Shown piece after piece: positions 23,780-35,387 of a stretch of DNA of 64,000 nucleotides. The notes under the pieces were generated by a model. The model was given only the letters and a program-made list of their open reading frames with translations, was not told the DNA's origin and did not search any database. The stretch comes from Pezicula radicicola. Lineage: Eukaryota > Ascomycota > Leotiomycetes > Helotiales > Dermateaceae. The position numbers and the translations under genes are program-made. Positions within the stretch are counted from its first letter, which is position 1, and every line of letters begins with the position of its first letter. The stretch lies in NCBI GenBank assembly GCA_003008705.1, contig PDUO01000095.1:71003-135002 (forward strand). The letters are read 5' to 3'.

Positions 23780-23964
23780 TTCGGCCAACACGTCTTTCAT
23801 GATTTAATCATATCGATGCCTCAGCGACATTGAATTACTTCGACGCATTAACGCGTTTACCTCAACTACTACAATTTTCTAACAAAAAAACCTCGATACT
23901 TTCGACTGCTTAAACATTCCAAACTCCAGCACAACCAACATAACGCTCGAAGCAGTTTGACCGT

Positions 23965-24162
23965 TCAGTTTGTTCCTCTTCCTGCTTCAACGCAGTCGTC
24001 GTACCACTTGTTCACTTTATTATCCGTAATAGAATGATTATATATGGGATTTGCGCAGTTACGGCCATTCGGATATTCACTACAGTAGTATGTCTTTTCG
24101 ACACCGTCCGTCTTATGGCCACACTTGCGGTAGACTGTAGCGGGGGCAGCCTTAGTGCACAT
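23965..24162 (-). CDS. Small Cys/His protein (65 aa)
   Basis: ATG at 24162; the frame extends upstream to 24186 only through GTG. It carries a K-C-G-H motif and a Y-Y-C motif about 15 residues apart, further cysteines in an N-C-A-N-P context, and an acidic Cys near the end. Many fungi have unnamed small proteins that start Met-Cys and carry a Cys-Gly-His motif of this kind, so a real gene is plausible. The function is unknown and metal binding is a guess. It shares the strand of the kinase-like gene and lies upstream of it, with the inverted-repeat element between them. Confidence 0.5.
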   Translation of the reverse strand: MCTKAAPATVYRKCGHKTDGVEKTYYCSEYPNGRNCANPIYNHSITDNKVNKWYDDCVEAGRGTN

Positions 24163-25195
24163 GTTTTCTGTGGTAGAGGCTGTCACTTGCTATTTAATAT
24201 TTCTCTTTTTGGTAGAGACACTAGTATGGCAAAGAATGAGAAGAGCAAGTTTGATTGTTTGCTGACCTTGACTAAGATTACTGCCTCTGAATATTGAAGT
24301 TGGGTGACTGTGCGTTGCGGCTAGCAATTAAAATACGTCACTTTCTGCGACAATGAGTTTCTATGAGTATTTAGCAAATTTATCGGAAGGAGTATTTCAG
24401 AAATCAATCACGAGGGTTGGCTTACTGATGTTTCGGCTGATATTGAAGACTTAACTCCCACAAGTGGAATTACTTGGGGGAACCTTTTGTTTTGTTGTAT
24501 TGAGTTTTAAACACCATCCCTAGATGTGTCCGTGGAGCATCCCTCGTCTGTCACAAGAGCGCCGACTACGACCTTGTTGCCAGCACATACAAAATGCTCA
24601 ATATGGTAGACTTAATATATCAACGGACGAATAGGCGACTTACCCCACTGATGCTAGTATTATCTGCTGATGAATTTGAACCAATTATGGCAAACAGGGT
24701 CTACACGACACGAGTTCCTAAACTGGTCATTGGCTCCCGTCAATACATAATACCTTTTGATTTATTGACACAATATAGCGTCGGATATCACGCTAAGGCT
24801 TATTGGCCCGCTCACACTAGAGCGGGGAGCACAGGACAGAAAATACCTTGAATGTGGACATACAGACTTAGGGGAGCGGGGTGCTTGGCGCAAGAAACTC
24901 CAATGCATGGTCATTGGAGCGGGTTAGCTTCAATTCGATTAATCATATCTAACAAACGGACCATTGGATCAAATAGGGTGCAAGGAAACATGTATAACAG
25001 GGGTCCGGGATTGCGAGGCATCCTTCTAATCCCGTTCTGTATATTGGCGTGCGCAAGAAAATATGGTGCACTATAACAGCTCCCTTGTTGTCAAAAGATT
25101 TCCTATAAACTATAAACTTAATCCATTAATTCTTCCTGATGATCAAGAAGACGGAGCTCTCCATACATTCGGTAAGTCGTAGGAATTGGTCTAGG
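24163..25195. other. Intergenic region, no clear gene
   Basis: Open frames at 24034-24297, 24594-24851 and 24852-25076 on the plus strand have no recognisable domain and no intron signals. The 24594 frame is moderately protein-like but lacks a promoter. Nothing else was identified. Confidence 0.4.
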
Positions 25196-25483
25196 CTAAC
25201 TGTCATACCAAACATTATGAGAAAGTGAACTGGGAGGAGTCTGTGTGGGCCTACGGTGCGTTAAGCCCATATGCCCCTTTAGCCTACTAATGCGTTGAGG
25301 AGTAGCAAAGACATTTGCCACGAGGCCGGTTGCGCGGTGTAAATAGGAGTTGCATTGATGGTCGGTAGTCACGATACCACAAGCATCTTGACCGCGATGC
25401 TGAAGAATATAGGAAGCGTCAATCAGCTGGCCACGGGCCTGCTCTGACTTATGGCCAAGTACCAAGGCTGCAATGCCACACAT
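25196..25483 (-). pseudogene. ADE4-like: N-terminal stump of glutamine-PRPP amidotransferase
   Basis: The 95-aa frame begins MCGIAALVLG, the hallmark of class-II glutamine amidotransferases in which Cys2 becomes the catalytic N-terminal nucleophile. It also holds LQHRGQDACGIVT, the conserved block of amidophosphoribosyltransferases, and a G-H-M-G-L-T-H block. After that the frame slips: the expected R-Y-P-T motif is replaced and the reading ends at 25196. The family is normally about 500-580 aa, so only the first fifth remains and the PRPP-binding domain is gone. The intact enzyme makes 5-phosphoribosylamine, the first step of purine synthesis. This is probably a decayed extra copy. It is transcribed away from the NRPS relic that begins at 25971. 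Confidence 0.75.
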
Positions 25484-26699
25484 GATGATTGTTGAAAGCT
25501 AAGCTGCTGATGAGAGCGGACATCGTCTCTAGGGGCTCGGGTAGAAAGGGAACAATATAACTGTCGACGGTGCAGATCGAAGACATCGTGTACTCTACTG
25601 TCGCTGATTCTTAACATTCATTAGCATACATGGCGCAACGATGGTGCTGATGGACGGGTTGCGCACGGAGGTGGCTGCACTTGATCTGAGCTGACTCAGC
25701 AAGCCTCAACGTCCTTCATAGTCCTTCTCTCGCAATGCTTGCGAATCATGATTTCAATAACAGCAACACCAACACTGACACCAACGCCAACCCCGCACTC
25801 TAAAGTCTACAATGTTTCCTTGCGGCACGGTACGTTCAGTTTGCCTTACGGAAGGCTATCTCAATGTTGTTCCAAAAGGGTAAAGCGCCGTTCACGTCTT
25901 CGTGGCTTGGATTTTACAGATTTCCATTTTTCACTGTCAAATCCACTTCAGAACATCAATCTATATTCCAATGCTACCAAAGAAACCTTCTTCTTCTTCA
26001 CGCACAATGAACAAATTTATTGAAAACAAGGTGTTTTCCTGCCCTCCTGGCTCAGAGGCAGTGAGAGCGTCTTGGCTAGTTTGGCTGTCCAGGTATCTTC
26101 GCTATGAATCGCTATTTGTCGAAAAGGAGACCGGACGAGTCTATAGCTCAGGCGACGATGGGAAAGATGATGAACTTGGACATGGGCATGGGCGGATGAG
26201 TATACCCCTAAGCCCTGAAAGACCACTAAAAGACCTGCTCCGCGACGTACGAAATGGAGTCCTAGAAAATCTTTCTATCCAGCATTCGAGCCTGAAGATC
26301 CTTCTCTTAAGCAATCATGATAAACATGACAATGACTGCACCTTGCTCGAGCTCCAGAACGGTGCTCAGTCATCGACTTCCAACGAGATAGATCAGCCAC
26401 GAGAAGATTTCCATATCATACTCGAGTATGCCTTCGATGGGACTATAGCCCATGTCAATGTCAAGAGCGCCGGTGCTGCTATATGTGGCCAGTAAATAAC
26501 TTTATTAGTAAGACAATTACAGCATTGCTTGCAACACATGAACGTATATGATCCTACCATAGAATTAGGCGACCTTGACTTTCTCTCCGAGTTAGACAGG
26601 CAAGAAATCTTCGAGAGAAATCACGTCTTGCCTAAGACACGGATGCTTGTTTACATTAACTTATCCGAGAAAATGTCAAAGCTCTCCCGGGAGCTATAG

Positions 26700-27905
26700 C
26701 GGTGTAGGCCTGGGATAGGAGCACGACCTACGAAGAGCTAGACAGAGCTTCTTCCTAGCTCTTACACTTTCTTGTCCTTAATAATGTTGGTCCTAACGTT
26801 ATGGTACCTCTTTGCTTCCGGAAATCTATCTAGACCGTTGTGGCGATGCTAGCGGTTTTAAAAGCTGGTGGAGCATTCGTGCCACTCGATCCCGCTCATC
26901 CTCCGGCTCGGTTACGATACATCGCTCAACAAGTACAAGCAAGCGTCATATTGACATCGTCGAGCTATGCGGAGATATTCAACGAAGACACTCAGAAGGT
27001 TTTTGTAGTTGATGGGAACTCCAAAGAGATGTTTGCAAACGGCCCAGAAACACCTGTTAGGACCACGGATAGCAGCGCTGCAGCCTATATTATCTTCACT
27101 TCCGGAACCACGGGTGTTCCGAAGGGCGTTGTTGTACATCACAGTGCAATATCGAGCAGCCTCACAGCCATGGGAGTGGCGACAGTCTTGGACGAAAAGG
27201 CAAGGATGCTGCAATTCTCCAGTTACGCTTTCGATGCCTCTGTCATGGAAATATTCATGCCTTTAATTCAAGGCGGGTGTGTTTGTGTACCCTCCGAAGA
27301 TGATCGAATAAATGACATTGGTTGTGCCATAAGAGAGCTTTCCGCGAACTGGGCGGAATTAACACCATCCTTTGTTCGGTCTTTGGAGCCTGCCGCTCTG
27401 GATGGCATACAAACACTAATGCCGGGCGGGGAGCAGATCTAAACGCAAGATATTCTCAACTATGTGCATTCAAAGAATGTATTTGGAGCCTATGGACCTT
27501 CTGAGTGTGCCGTTGTGGCCGCCGTGGTCAAGTTTCGAGCAGATGCTGTAGTCGCAAATTCTATTGGTTACGCTATAGGTTCGGTACATTGGGTCGTTGA
27601 TCCAAACAACCACGACAATCTTGCTCCAGTTGGTACAGTCGGAGAACTTCTTATCGAAGGCCCTATCGTCGGACGTGAGTATCTTAGTAATACCAAGAAG
27701 ACAGAGATGTAATTTATTAGTCCTCCGGCCTGGCTCAAGAGAATGTATCCTTACCGAAATGGCTTACTTTACAAAACTGGAGATTTGGTACGTTATAATG
27801 CCTATAGCAGCTTGCAGTTTGTCGGGCAGAAGGATATGCAAATTAAGATTCGGGGTAATCGAGTAGACCTGAGTAAGGTCGAGGAGGCTATCCGTAAATG
27901 CCAAC
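26700..27905 (+). other. NRPS adenylation domain A1 (relic)
   Basis: Core motifs in order: LKAGGAFVPLDP (A2), IIFTSGTTGVPKG (A3), FDASVMEIF (A4, aspartate for substrate amine retained), YGPSECAVVAAVV (A5), GELLIEGPIVG (A6), LYKTGDLVRY (A7) and a decayed A8. Stops lie at 26697, 26756, 26831, 27440 and 27710. The stop at 26756 stands for Gln in a conserved context and the one at 26831 for Trp. After A8 (near 27905) the frame is lost and neither the A10 lysine nor a carrier domain is visible before C1. Confidence 0.88.
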
Positions 27906-27999
27906 TCCATCAATCGACTAGGCTAGGTTTCAACAAGCTTAGGGGGTTTTTCAAAAGCAAGGTCCATTGCTGCGCACCCGAATAGTTGAGACTTCTGCA

Positions 28000-29060
28000 G
28001 GTTTGATGCAACTCGTTACACGAGACATCGCAATAGGAGAAGCTGTTTTTCAAAAGCCCGACCTGGCCCTCAATACTTTCCTTCTACAAGACAAGCAATG
28101 CTATATAGAACTTAGCTTGCCCCTGGCCAGATGTACTTTCATCTAAAATCATTTTGTTCTCACGGTTCACCATGCAATTTGCGATGCCTGGTCCATTTCG
28201 CACTTGGAAAGAAGACTGCAGGACCGCTATTATGACTTGCCCGAGACAAAATCTGGCAGTTTCAATACATTCATAAAGTATATCCTCGAGCAGGACTCTA
28301 CAGCTTCAGCTGAATTCTGGGGTGGGCACTTGTCGCGAAGTCCCTCGCCCTCTTTCCCAGCTCTTCCTGATCCACTGTCCAAGGCCCAAACAGACAAAAC
28401 TGTCGGCCACCAGGTCCAGGCGCCCATTCTAAGCAAGTCCCCGATCACAAAGGCCACTCTGGTTCAAGCTGCTTGGGCATTACTCACTGCAAAGTATTCG
28501 GATTCGGCTGACGATGTCGTCTTTGGAACTACTGTGAATGGCCGTTCTCTTCCACTTTCCGGTATCGAGTATATAACTGGGCCAACCATTGCCACCATCC
28601 CAGTTCGAATCTTGATTCCTGGCGGTGAGAAGCTGGTTCAAGATTTTCTTTTCGACGTGCAGAACAGAGCTGCGAATACGTTACCTTTTGAACAAACTGG
28701 AATTCAAAACATAAGCTGAATAAACAGAGACACCAAGTTGGCTTGTAGTTTCCAGAATTTACTTGTCATTCAGACTGACGCAGAGATAACCACATCCAAC
28801 AAAGTCTGAATTTTGAACAGAATCTCCCAGCCAATGGGAGTTTCGGTCGATTATTGTCTTGCCGTCGATGCGAGACTTACTCCTACAGGCCTCGACCTTC
28901 AAGCTTCATTCGACTCAAGAGTCATTAATAACGTACAGATACTACGAATTCTTCGACAATTTGAATATATATATAAACAGTTATGCAGTCGAAATACGAC
29001 GTTGAAAATGAAGGATATCAATTACCTCTCTCCCGCAGATAAAGCGGAAATGAGTCAGTA
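28000..29060 (+). other. NRPS condensation domain C1 (relic)
   Basis: The active-site motif at 28168-28191 reads HHAICDAW, where HHxxxDG is expected: both histidines and the aspartate are present but the glycine is Ala. It is followed by a long intact C-terminal half (28204-28719) with the V-N-G-R and G-P-T-I-A-T-I-P-V-R blocks. Stops lie at 28717 and 28807. The upstream N-terminal half is largely lost (28000-28160), at the place where the T1 domain should have been. Confidence 0.82.
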
Positions 29061-29061
29061 G

Positions 29062-30957
29062 AACAGCTCAATCGCACAACCCGTGGAGTCTTGCATACAC
29101 CACTTAATCGAAAGACAAGCAGTGAGCAAGCCAAACGCCCCAGCAATCTGTTCCTGGGAAGATTGTGGTGACCTCACATACTTTCAGTTGAATGAGCACT
29201 CGTCAAAACTTGCAACATACATTCAAACGCTCGGTGTCAGGCCCGGCATCATTGTGCCGTACTGTTTTAAGAAATCGATATAGGCAGTGGTCGCGATGTT
29301 AGCGGTGTTAAAAGCTGGAGGTACAATAGTCGCACTGGATCCAAGCGATCCCTACGAGAGATCCAAATATATTGTCAAGCAAGTCAATGCTACTATTATA
29401 CTTGCGGGGGCATCTGTAGTCGATAGGGTCACCGGACTGGTTGGCTGTGTTGTTAGGGTTGATGGCGTGCTACCGAGACATGAGGCTTTTTCTCAACAGA
29501 CTCAGTTCCATGCCAGTCCGTCTGACATATTATTCGTACAATTCACCTCTGGGAGCACGGGCGTGCCGAAGAGCATAATCATCAACCATAGAACCTTTGC
29601 GTCTAGTATCAGGGAACATGCTCTGAGAATTCATATCAACGGTGACTCCCGAGTCCTCCAGTTCTGCAACTACAGGTACCACGTCAGCATGGGATAAATT
29701 TTGACAACTCTTGTTATGGTATGTTGTTTGCTTGTTAACCCCTGATTCAAATAGTCTAACTTGAACAGGGAGGCTGTATCTGTGTGCCATCTGAATACGA
29801 TAGGATGAATAACTTATCTGGGGCAATAGTGAGACTCCAAGCGAATTGGACCTTTCAGACGCCAACAATGGCCGCATTCCTCAACCCAGAAGAAGTCCCA
29901 TGCTTGAAAACACTATTTTTGGGAGGCGAGTCTGCCAATGCACAGGTTATCTCCCGGTGGGCGAACTCAGTCTGCCTGGTCTATGCCTATGGCCCTGCGG
30001 AAACTGCTGTCTGGACTAATTGCCGGTCAGGAATTAAGGAGGGCCATCCCATCACGGACACTGGGCACGCCATGAACTGCGGATTCTGGATTGTTGATCC
30101 GGAGAACCATGACATACTTGGCCCAATTGGTGTTATGGGGGAGCTGTTGATTGAAGGACCTATTGTGGGTTCTGGTTATCTCAATAACGATGCCACGACA
30201 GCAGCCGCCTTTATTGAAAATCCTTCTTGGACCAACGAGGCAAATGACAAGTCTCGAATCCAACGAATGTACAAAACAGGTGATCTTGTTCGGTTAAACT
30301 CGGATGGATCTCTAGCTGTACTAGGACGCAAGGATACGCAAGTGAAGGTCCGAGGCCGCCGAGTTAAGTTAAATGAAATCGAACACCAGATTCGCCGCCT
30401 GCTACAGAAGCAATACAAGATCACAGTTAAGAAGATAACATGTGCCAATAGAAAGATGGCAGCTGCTCTGGGTGTATTCGTATGCGTTGGCGGTCAATCT
30501 CTGGCCTCGACAGATATCCTTGAAACGAGCGATAGATCTAAGCAGGAGATTTCCAAGCTTGCTGCTCAGCTTATACCAAGGCTAGCACAATTGCTTCCCC
30601 ACCACATGATTCCCATGGTCTTTATCCCCTTGACTAGGATGCCCATGTTCGTCGGCGGGAAGACCGACCGTAGACACCTGCGTGAAACCGCTGCAGGGCT
30701 GTCTACCGAACAAATTGCTAGCCTCTCTATCTCGCCTAGTGAGCGAAGGGCGCCTTCAACTTCTGCCGAAAAGAATATGCAAGTTCTATGGAGTGAAGTG
30801 TTATACCTGGATCCCAAGATTATAGGGTTGGATGATAACTTCTTCCGCCTTGGTGGCGATTCTGTCCTTGCCATGAAACTTGTCATTTGCCGTAACTGAC
30901 ATATTCAAACATCCCACTCTCCTTGATCTTCCAGCGTCTACGCAGGGGAGAGACGCA
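29062..30957 (+). other. NRPS module 2: adenylation A2 and carrier T2 (relic)
   Basis: Motifs seen: LKAGGTIVALDP, FTSGSTGVPKS, YAYGPAETAVW, YKTGDLVRL, an A8-like VKVRGRRVKL, A10 GGKTDRRHL, and carrier LGGDS at 30849-30863 (Ser for the phosphopantetheine arm). The A4 segment reads Y-H-V-S where F-D-x-S is expected, so the aspartate that binds the substrate amino group is His. A 50-nt intron (29719-29768; GTATGT, branch TCTAAC, ACAG) interrupts A4/A5. Stops lie at 29059, 29281 (Trp position) and 29695. After the carrier motif the frame breaks near 30890 but resumes and reaches C2. Confidence 0.88.
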
Positions 30958-31017
30958 GAAACTGGCCACGTTGTTCTCCCATTCGCATTGATCGACCCTT
31001 CGAAGGCTTAAAGTTTA

Positions 31018-32330
31018 CGTGACGAAGTCTCTTCGCGGTACAATATTCCCATCAATGCAATCCAAGACATGTATCCTAGCACCCCGTTACAAGATGGACT
31101 GATGGCTTTGTCGGTCAAGAAAGCAAACGCCTACGTCGCCAAATTTGTAATGTCCTTGCCGTCTAGCCTTAATACAAGCAAATACTATGAAGCTTGGGCT
31201 GCCATCGTGGAGAGAAATGATATTCTGCGTACACGTTTCTCTCAGACAAGCGAAGGAATGATGCAAGTAGTTGTCAAAGAACAAATCCTATGGTCTACAC
31301 ATGAGGCAGCCAGTATCCAAGATTATCTTACTTGGGATATGAAGACCCAGACGCAGTATGGACACCCTCTGAACCGCTACGCAATTGTCACGCAACCGGG
31401 AACTCCCACCGTGCATTTTGTCTGGACGTCCCACCACGCCCTGTATGATGGGTGGTCGGTAACTAGGATTCTCGATAGTGTTGAGCGAGTCTATTTTCAG
31501 GAAACACCAGCACTGCAGTACAGTACAATACATTCGTCAAATACATTCTCGGAAAGGACATCACTGCCGCACAGAAATACTGGGCCCAGGAATTAGCAAA
31601 TGCACCAGCGCCAGAGTTTGGAATATTGCCAGAATCATCTTATCAGCCACTAGCCAACCAGAAAGTCGTCCATGCTATAAAGATATCCAGGAATTTCGCT
31701 TCTGAGTTTACTACTGCTACACTGTTGCGTGCTTCCTGGGCCCTCCTTGTGGCTAAATACTCGAATACACACGATATTGTATTTAGTAGTACAGTCAACG
31801 GCCGTACTTCAACCCTAGCAGACTTTGATCTTATTAATGGGCCAACTCTCGCCACCGTTCCAGTCAGAGTTCGCGCCAACGGGAACGACAATATCCTTGA
31901 TTTTATCTCCGGAATACAGGAGCAGGCCACCGCGATGGCCGAGTTTGAGCACGTTGGTTTACAGTACATCCGCCGTTCATGCCCTAAGGCCGCGGCAGAG
32001 TACGATTTCTAGAACCTCTTCATTGTACAGACGAAAACCGATAAACTGAAGGAGAGTAGGCTAAGCATCGAGCCGGTTGACGGAGATCTTTCTAACTTCT
32101 ATTCGTATACACTCAATATTGAATGTACTCTGGTGTCCTATGGTGTTGACATCTCCGCCTATTACGACGAACACATATTCAGCTCTGTGCAAATGTCAAG
32201 AATCATGGAGCAGTTTGAATACATATTGCGGCAGTTAAGCACAGAGAATGCTAACCTTCGCATAAAAGATGTGGACTTTGTGACTGCTTCTGACTTAGTA
32301 GAGATAGAACGCTGGAACACCCCTGCGCAA
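31018..32330 (+). other. NRPS condensation domain C2 (relic)
   Basis: Starts with a Y-P-S-T-P-L-Q-D-G-L block at about 31070 and carries an intact active-site motif, HHALYDGW, at 31432-31455. A frameshift near 31520 moves to the frame of the second half, which holds V-N-G-R and G-P-T-L-A-T-V-P-V-R. A TAG at 32010-32012 replaces an expected Gln. The best-preserved C domain together with C3. Confidence 0.87.
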
Positions 32331-34010
32331 GTCGTGGCCGATGAGTGTCTCCATGAGGTTTTTGGTGCCAAGTGTCCGGAAGATCTCCAAAAGTTGGCTG
32401 TATAATCTTGGGATGGTTAGTCGTCTTTTCATACTATGTTTCCAAATCGATGTTCGACAGGAGCGAAGGAGCCGGGGGAGAAATTGTCTTGGATGGAAAA
32501 ACGAGACACAGATCTTCCAAGATACTTCCTCCTCCATCTCTTCCCAACTTCTACTTTTTTACTCTACTAATTAAGTGGCAGGCTGTCTGACATATGAAGA
32601 GCTTGACAACCTTTCAACTGGGCTTGCAAATACATTGATCGGCTCGGGGTTACAGCCTGGTACTCCCATTCTTTTTGCCTTTGAAAAATGTTTATGGGCA
32701 TTCGTTGCAATGTTGGCGATACTCAAAGCTGGCGGAACGTTGGTACCTCTCAATCCAGAGTATCCAATAGGTCGTCTAAGAGCAATTAAGGAAGATACCG
32801 GAAGCTCACTTGCAGTCTCCTCTCCAAAATTATTCGAAATTTGCCATTCATTGGTTGGGTCAGTGATTGTAGTCTCATCCTCCACAGACCTCCGCTTGGC
32901 GAAAAAGCCGTTGGCTCGCGTCCAACCTGATGAGATTGTATATGTTGTGTACAGTATACTTCTGGAACAACTGGGCAGCCAAAAGGAGTTATGCTAGAGC
33001 ATCGTCAACTTAGCGCAAGTTTCCGTGCCCAAGTCGCTGCTTGGGACGTAGGTAGTGAATCTTACGTTTTGCAATTCGCCTCTTTTGCATACGATGCCAG
33101 TATCGCCGAAATATTTGGAACTTGGTTTATAGGAGGTTGTCTTTGTGTTCCATCCGAGGTTGAAAGACTGAATAATCGAGCTACTCATCGACGGGCCATA
33201 CCTAGCTCGTGGATATCTCAATGATCTAGAAAAGACTCGAAAGACATTCATAAAGAGCCCACCATGGCTGCGCAAACTATTCCCAAACAATCCAACAAAG
33301 CGCTTATACAAGTCTAGTGATCTGGTGCGTTATGGGACTTATGGTACAATTCAATACATCTGACACATAGATACTATGGTGAAGCTCAGAGGACAGCGCA
33401 TAGATCTTGATGAAATCGAACACCATCTACGCCAATGCCTCCCAGATGGGTTTGAGGTAGCGACGGATGCCATTTCCCTAAGTAATGATCCTGAAGCGAG
33501 GATTCTTGTAGCTTTCTTGTGCCTGAGGAGTGGTAGTGATCCTGTCGAATACTCCATCTAGACCGGCGAACACGCGAAAATTCTTCAAGAGATAACACTC
33601 GATTTATATGTTAAATGCAACAGGCCTTACCCGAATATATGAATCCACAAGTTTATATACCGGTGACATGCTTGCCCGCCGGAATTTCTGGGAAGCTTGA
33701 TCGCAAGAAGCTGAGAAGTAGAGGATCAGATATTTCTCTTGAGGACCTCGGCCTTCTCCAGAGAGGCTCTCGAGAGTTCCGAATACCATAAACCGGAGCA
33801 GAAAAGTAGATGCAGCAGCTGTGGGCAGATATATTGAAATGCGAGCCTAATTCTATTGGCCTTGATGACAGCTTTTTCAGGCTTGGGGGCGATTCCATCC
33901 TTGCCATGCGACTTGTTGCTCATGCGTACACAAGAGGCCTCTCTTTGGCGGTGAATCAAGTGTTTGATAGTCCTATCCTTGTTACAATGGCTCAGTCCGT
34001 ACGCACTTTC
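32331..34010 (+). other. NRPS module 3: adenylation A3 and carrier T3 (relic, internal deletion)
   Basis: A 166-nt intron (32416-32581; GTTAGT, branch CTACTAATT, GGCAG) joins the start to the LKAGGTLVPLNP region. The A3 motif T-S-G-T-T-G is reached through a short out-of-frame insertion near 32955. Just after FAYDASIAEIF and the I-G-G-C-L-C-V-P-S-E block, at about 33178, the text jumps directly to L-L-I-D-G-P-Y-L-A-R-G-Y, so roughly 170 residues containing the A5 and A6 motifs are missing. A10 reads SGKLDRKKL. Carrier LGGDS lies at 33882-33896. Stops include TAA 32403 (Gln position). Confidence 0.86.
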
Positions 34011-34099
34011 AATCCCACTACTTCCGAACCAGTTTTTCCCTTCTCCTTACTCTCCGATGCCGATCAAGCGTCAAAGCTGCGGGAAGAAGCCGGTTCTCA

Positions 34100-35384
34100 A
34101 TGCGGATATTCTTCTGGAGAAGAAATAGAGGATCTGTACCCTTGTACTCCGATGCAAGATGGCTTAATAGCTGCTTCGACCAAAGACGCAGAAGCCTACA
34201 TGGTGTAGTTCTTGTTTGCCTTGCCGGAATCTTTGGACGTCAGTCGATTCAAAATGGCTCTCGGTATCACCATGGACCACAACCCCATAATCCGAACCCG
34301 TATGGTACAGACGACAGTAGGCTTATTTCAGGCTATTATGAAAACTCATGAAATTATCCCGCTACTTTCTGGGGATGAAAATCAGCTGGCTATATATCTT
34401 AAGTAAGACAAGCAAAAGCAAATGGGGGTTGGAGATCCGTTATATTGATTCGCTCTTATCTCGACGACAGAAACTAGATATTTTGTAATGACCGTACACC
34501 ACAGTGTCTACGATGGTTCATTATTCCTACGTATCTTCCGCAACCTAGACGAGGAATACCACTGGAATACACTCACCCCGGTATCTCCTTTTAATAAATT
34601 TATTCGGTATCTCAAGAACATCGATCCATCCAGTTCCAGGGCTTATTGGACCAAATTTCTTAGCGATGCTCCTCAGCCTGTATTTCCCGAGTACCCAACA
34701 CAAGGTTACCTTCCTCGAACGACTTCAAGAATCAGACATAAGATGATATTCCTCCAAAAACAGGGCTCGGAGTTTACTGCAGCAACACTGGTTCGTGCGG
34801 CTTGGTCATTGCTAATCGGAAGCTATTCAAATGCACATGATGTAGTATACAGTGTTACTATGTCCGGTCGTGGTGCTCCCATACTTGATATAGAGAACAT
34901 AAATGGTCCAACCATAACTACAATGCCGTTCAGGGCCCAATTCGACTCTTCGCAGCCTGTCTTTGACTACTTGAGAGGTGTGCAGCGGCAAGTCTCAGAG
35001 ACAATAGACTACGAGCAGTTTGGACTGCAGAACATCCGACCCATCTCTCCAGAGTGTGCTGCCTGCTGCGAACTCAGGACCCTACTTGTTATCCAAACGG
35101 GTGACATAGAATTGGGTACCGACCTAGGTCTCAAGGTCCTCGATACAAATACTCCAGAAGTCCACCCGTATGCAATCAACATGCAGTGTATACTGATGGG
35201 CGATTGCATAGACTTTGATGTCAACTTTGACCAGAAAGTTATCAGTGCCACCGAGGTTCAGCGGATTGTACATCAATTAGAGTACATCATCCGAGAACTG
35301 CGTTCCGCTAAAGGTATCACCAATCTCGACCATATTGAGTTAATTAGTCCCTTCGACAATCAGGAGATCCAACACTGGAATCAA
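34100..35384 (+). other. NRPS condensation domain C3 (relic)
   Basis: Active-site motif HHSVYDGS at 34497-34517 is intact. A long open stretch (34488-35387) carries the S-G-R-G-A-P and N-G-P-T-I-T-T-M-P-F-R blocks and the closing region. Stops at 34206 (Gln position), 34404 (Gln) and 34446 (Arg, CGA to TGA) break the N-terminal half. Confidence 0.88.
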
Positions 35385-35387
35385 TAA

